A stretch of DNA of 64,000 nt from a bacterium. Lineage in GTDB: Bacteria; Hinthialibacterota; Hinthialibacteria; Hinthialibacterales; Hinthialibacteraceae. Where the stretch lies: positions 1 to 64,000 of the forward strand of contig WGLV01000004.1 of assembly GCA_016125385.1 (NCBI GenBank), written 5' to 3'. How positions within the stretch are numbered: position 1 is the first letter of the stretch; every line of letters starts with the position of its first letter. The notes beneath the pieces are model-generated. The model was not told the DNA's origin, did no database searches, and saw nothing but the letters and a program-made list of their open reading frames with translations. Below, piece after piece: positions 61,996 through 64,000 of this stretch. A program made the translations under genes and the position numbers.

Positions 61996-63408
61996 TTAGA
62001 TCGAGAAGCCGTTGTAGTATTCGGGTTTGAGGAACGGATCGGCTTTGTCGGTGTTGGTGGCTTTCATGTTGACGCCGTCCCAATAGAGGATCTCGCCGGC
62101 GCCGATCGCCGCGTTGCCCAACATCGCCATTTCGGTCAGGTAAGCGCCATACTCGAAATTGGAGCTGGCGGGTTCGCCGCCCTTGCTGGCGTCGATCCAG
62201 TCGCGCATGTGGCCGTTGGAACGCTTGATGGTTTTGGGCGGCCGTTTGTAATTTTCATTGAGCGAATGGGGCAGCAGAACCGGATCGCCCGCCCAACCGG
62301 GGCACATGATTTTGCCCTTGCTTCCGCAGAACAGAATGCCTTGTCCGCCGCCGACCAGTTCTTCATCCGGGCCGAGCTCTTCCGGCTTGGGCGGATCCAT
62401 TTCGGTATACCACGTAAGTTTGACGGGAGGCATACTTCCGCGTGCCGGGAAATGGTAATAGATCATGTAAGCCAGCGGGAAGGTGAATTTCGTGTTGCCG
62501 TATTGCGTCGCCTGCACGGTAGTGGGTTGTCCGAGGTCGAGCGAATAAAAGGCGGGGTCGGCGTTGTGGCAGAAGAAATCGCCCATCGAACCGGTGCCGA
62601 AATCCCACCAGCCGCGCCAGGTGTAGGGGGTATAGTCGATGTTATAGGGGCGTTTCTTCGCCGGTCCGAGCCAGAGGTCCCAGTCGAGGCCATCGGGAAC
62701 CGGCATCGCATCGGGATAACCTTCACGGCGGCCGACGCGCGCGCGGCTTTTGGTCCAGGCGTGTACTTCGGTGACGTCGCCGATCGCTCCGTCGAGAATC
62801 CATTCTCTGGTGGCGCGGATGCCCTCGCCGCTGTGGCCCTGGTTGCCTAACTGGGTCGCGACCTTGTTCTTTTTGGCGCATTCAGCCATCTTGCGGCATT
62901 CGTATACCGAGCGCGCGAGCGGTTTTTCGCAGTAAACGTGTTTGCCGTTATTCATGGCGTCGATCGCGACGACCGGGTGCTGGTGATCCGGCGTGGCGAC
63001 GACGCAGGCGTCGATTTCCTTCATCTCATCGAGCATCTTGCGGTAGTCGACGTATTCCTTGCACTTGGGGTATCCCATCGAATCGTAGCGCGTGTTGACC
63101 ATCTCGACCGCCGGGCCGCGCCCCGCCTTGCCGCCGTAATAGAAGCGGCTGTAGTCGTTTTCGACGGAGACGTCGCAGATGGCGAGAATGCGGCAATCAT
63201 CCTGCCGAGTGATATCGCGCGTATGTTGCAGGCCGCGGCCTCCGGTTCCGATCATGGCGACATTTAATATGTCGCTGGGGGCCGTCTGGCCTTCACCGCC
63301 CAGTACATGCCTGGGTACAAACGCGATCGATGAAAGCAACGCCGCGTCGATCATCGCTTTACGGCGTGTAATCTTATTGCCTGATTCTTTTTTCATGTTT
63401 GAATCCAT
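61996..63408 (-). CDS. Tat-exported Gfo/Idh/MocA family oxidoreductase (Bacteroidetes/planctomycete type)
   Basis: GGGGAG lies 9 bases before the ATG. KITRRKAMIDAALLSSIAFV is a Tat signal. VAMIGTGGRGLQHTRDI and ILAICDVSVENDYSRFYYGG form the nucleotide-binding start; YCEKPLARSVYECRKMAECA holds the catalytic Lys; NQGHSGEGIRATREWILDGA and GWWDFGTGSMGDFFCHNADP are typical of the large exported subgroup. 470 residues. It is the first of the downstream group with the DGC and DUF1080 genes but has its own terminator. The substrate is probably a sugar or glycoside. Confidence 0.93.
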   Translation of the reverse strand: MDSNMKKESGNKITRRKAMIDAALLSSIAFVPRHVLGGEGQTAPSDILNVAMIGTGGRGLQHTRDITRQDDCRILAICDVSVENDYSRFYYGGKAGRGPAVEMVNTRYDSMGYPKCKEYVDYRKMLDEMKEIDACVVATPDHQHPVVAIDAMNNGKHVYCEKPLARSVYECRKMAECAKKNKVATQLGNQGHSGEGIRATREWILDGAIGDVTEVHAWTKSRARVGRREGYPDAMPVPDGLDWDLWLGPAKKRPYNIDYTPYTWRGWWDFGTGSMGDFFCHNADPAFYSLDLGQPTTVQATQYGNTKFTFPLAYMIYYHFPARGSMPPVKLTWYTEMDPPKPEELGPDEELVGGGQGILFCGSKGKIMCPGWAGDPVLLPHSLNENYKRPPKTIKRSNGHMRDWIDASKGGEPASSNFEYGAYLTEMAMLGNAAIGAGEILYWDGVNMKATNTDKADPFLKPEYYNGFSI

Positions 63409-63641
63409 CTTTTTTATCTCCCCTGACTTTTTGTAGATAAAAGGAGTGTTTGATGCGAATTTGTTCTACATTCTCATGTTTCGCCAGAACTTTGATTTTG
63501 TGGAATCGCCGGGATTCCGATAATGACGATATCAGAAAAAAAACCTTATTTCAATCTAGTTGAAAGCCGAATCGTTCAGGTTTTTCGCGGGCATCCAACC
63601 CGCTTGCACACGCAACAACGACCCATGTGAACTGTCTCTTC

Positions 63642-63669
63642 AAAACGAGAGAGGCGGCCGAGGCCGCCT
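63642..63669 (-). terminator. Terminator of the c-type cytochrome gene
   Basis: Minus-strand stem AGGCGGCC/GGCCGCCT (63652-63659 and 63662-63669), then CTCTCGTTTTG. It shares the palindrome with the terminator at 60349-60380. Confidence 0.65.
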
Positions 63670-63706
63670 GTTTCGTTTCAGAAAGTAAACTGATATGGTT
63701 CGCGAT

Positions 63707-64000
63707 TCATTCTTTCATCAGCTGGTAATGGACATCGGCGAACAGCTGGTGGCCGATCGATTCTTCATGGCATGAAGTGCATTCCATTTTGCCTTTGATA
63801 TTCGCGATCTTGCCTGTTTTGCCGTGACAGGTGACGCACGTCGCCACCGTGTCGCTCTCCGACTCCGAGGTGATGAATCCACCATCAAAATAGGCGTTCA
63901 ATGCGCGGACCGTCTTTTGGGCGACGTCGGCGGACAGCCGGCTGCATCGCTCGGAGCGCTCTTTACTATCGATGCGGCAGCCCGAGGCTTTCGTCCAATT
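63707..64000 (-). CDS. c-type cytochrome, C-terminal part (5' partial)
   Basis: The frame is open from the right edge to the stop at 63707, so the N-terminus is missing. Visible residues include SGCRIDSKER and then CVTCHGKTGKIANIKGK and CTSCHEESIGHQLF: two CxxCH haem sites 15-20 residues apart, a pattern of small multi-haem c-type cytochromes. A role in periplasmic electron transfer is likely. The missing part may hold more haem sites. Confidence 0.82.
   Translation of the reverse strand, partial: NWTKASGCRIDSKERSERCSRLSADVAQKTVRALNAYFDGGFITSESESDTVATCVTCHGKTGKIANIKGKMECTSCHEESIGHQLFADVHYQLMKE

Overview
The window looks like a chromosome segment of an uncultured, Gram-negative, environmental bacterium of moderately high GC. 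Several traits are typical of Planctomycetota-like candidate phyla such as Hydrogenedentota, Sumerlaeota and Omnitrophota: type II secretion-like pseudopilins with a GFTLIELLIVVAIIGI N-terminus, Thr-Pro (TPTPT) linkers, many Tat-exported Gfo/Idh/MocA oxidoreductases, a DUF1080 protein, PQQ-like beta-propellers, CotH and lamin-tail proteins, and a TonB receptor. The exact phylum cannot be fixed from this sequence.

Layout. 1-5.7 kb (+ strand): a truncated Thr-Pro-rich dockerin-like surface protein, two secreted proteins and a pseudopilin, most followed by clear terminators. 5.7-9.1 kb (-): a sensor kinase/NtrC-type regulator pair, divergent from a secreted GH36-like alpha-galactosidase. 11.7-14.2 kb (+): Tat-exported hemerythrin, DoxX and a Gfo/Idh/MocA protein. 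14.2-17.3 kb: a deoxyhypusine-synthase-like protein, then an accessory patch with an HNH-like gene, an IS3 transposase remnant, a mini secreted protein and modular intergenic repeats. 17.4-25 kb (+): a CotH/lamin-tail protein, a GcvH-like/receiver-like fusion, tRNA-Asn with a GIY-YIG nuclease cassette bounded by copies of the tRNA 3' end, a second pseudopilin and a GH29 alpha-fucosidase. 25-29 kb (-): an Lnt-like N-acyltransferase, a secreted unknown protein and a Gfo/Idh/MocA protein. 29.3-35.7 kb (-): a compact six-gene operon of beta-propellers and iron-sulfur proteins. 35.8-52.8 kb (-): a SUMF1-like protein, a PQQ-like propeller, a GHL6-like glycosidase and two giant secreted proteins. 53.3-59.3 kb (-): TonB receptor, orphan solute-binding protein, histidine kinase and two receivers. 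59.5-60.3 kb (+): an IS5-type insertion sequence with a -1 frameshift signal. 60.4-64 kb (-): DUF1080 protein, DGC protein, Gfo/Idh/MocA protein and a partial c-type cytochrome.

Working together: the exported oxidoreductases, the DUF1080 protein, the glycosidases (GH36, GH29, GHL6) and the TonB receptor suggest periplasmic breakdown of glycans, possibly with 3-keto-sugar chemistry. The Fe-S/propeller operon and the cytochromes suggest a periplasm-facing electron-transfer chain. Two two-component systems could control these. The most unusual items are the tRNA-Asn/GIY-YIG cassette (22261-22669), a recurrent C-terminal Trp-x-x-Tyr-like tail on several exported proteins, and the propeller/ferredoxin operon.
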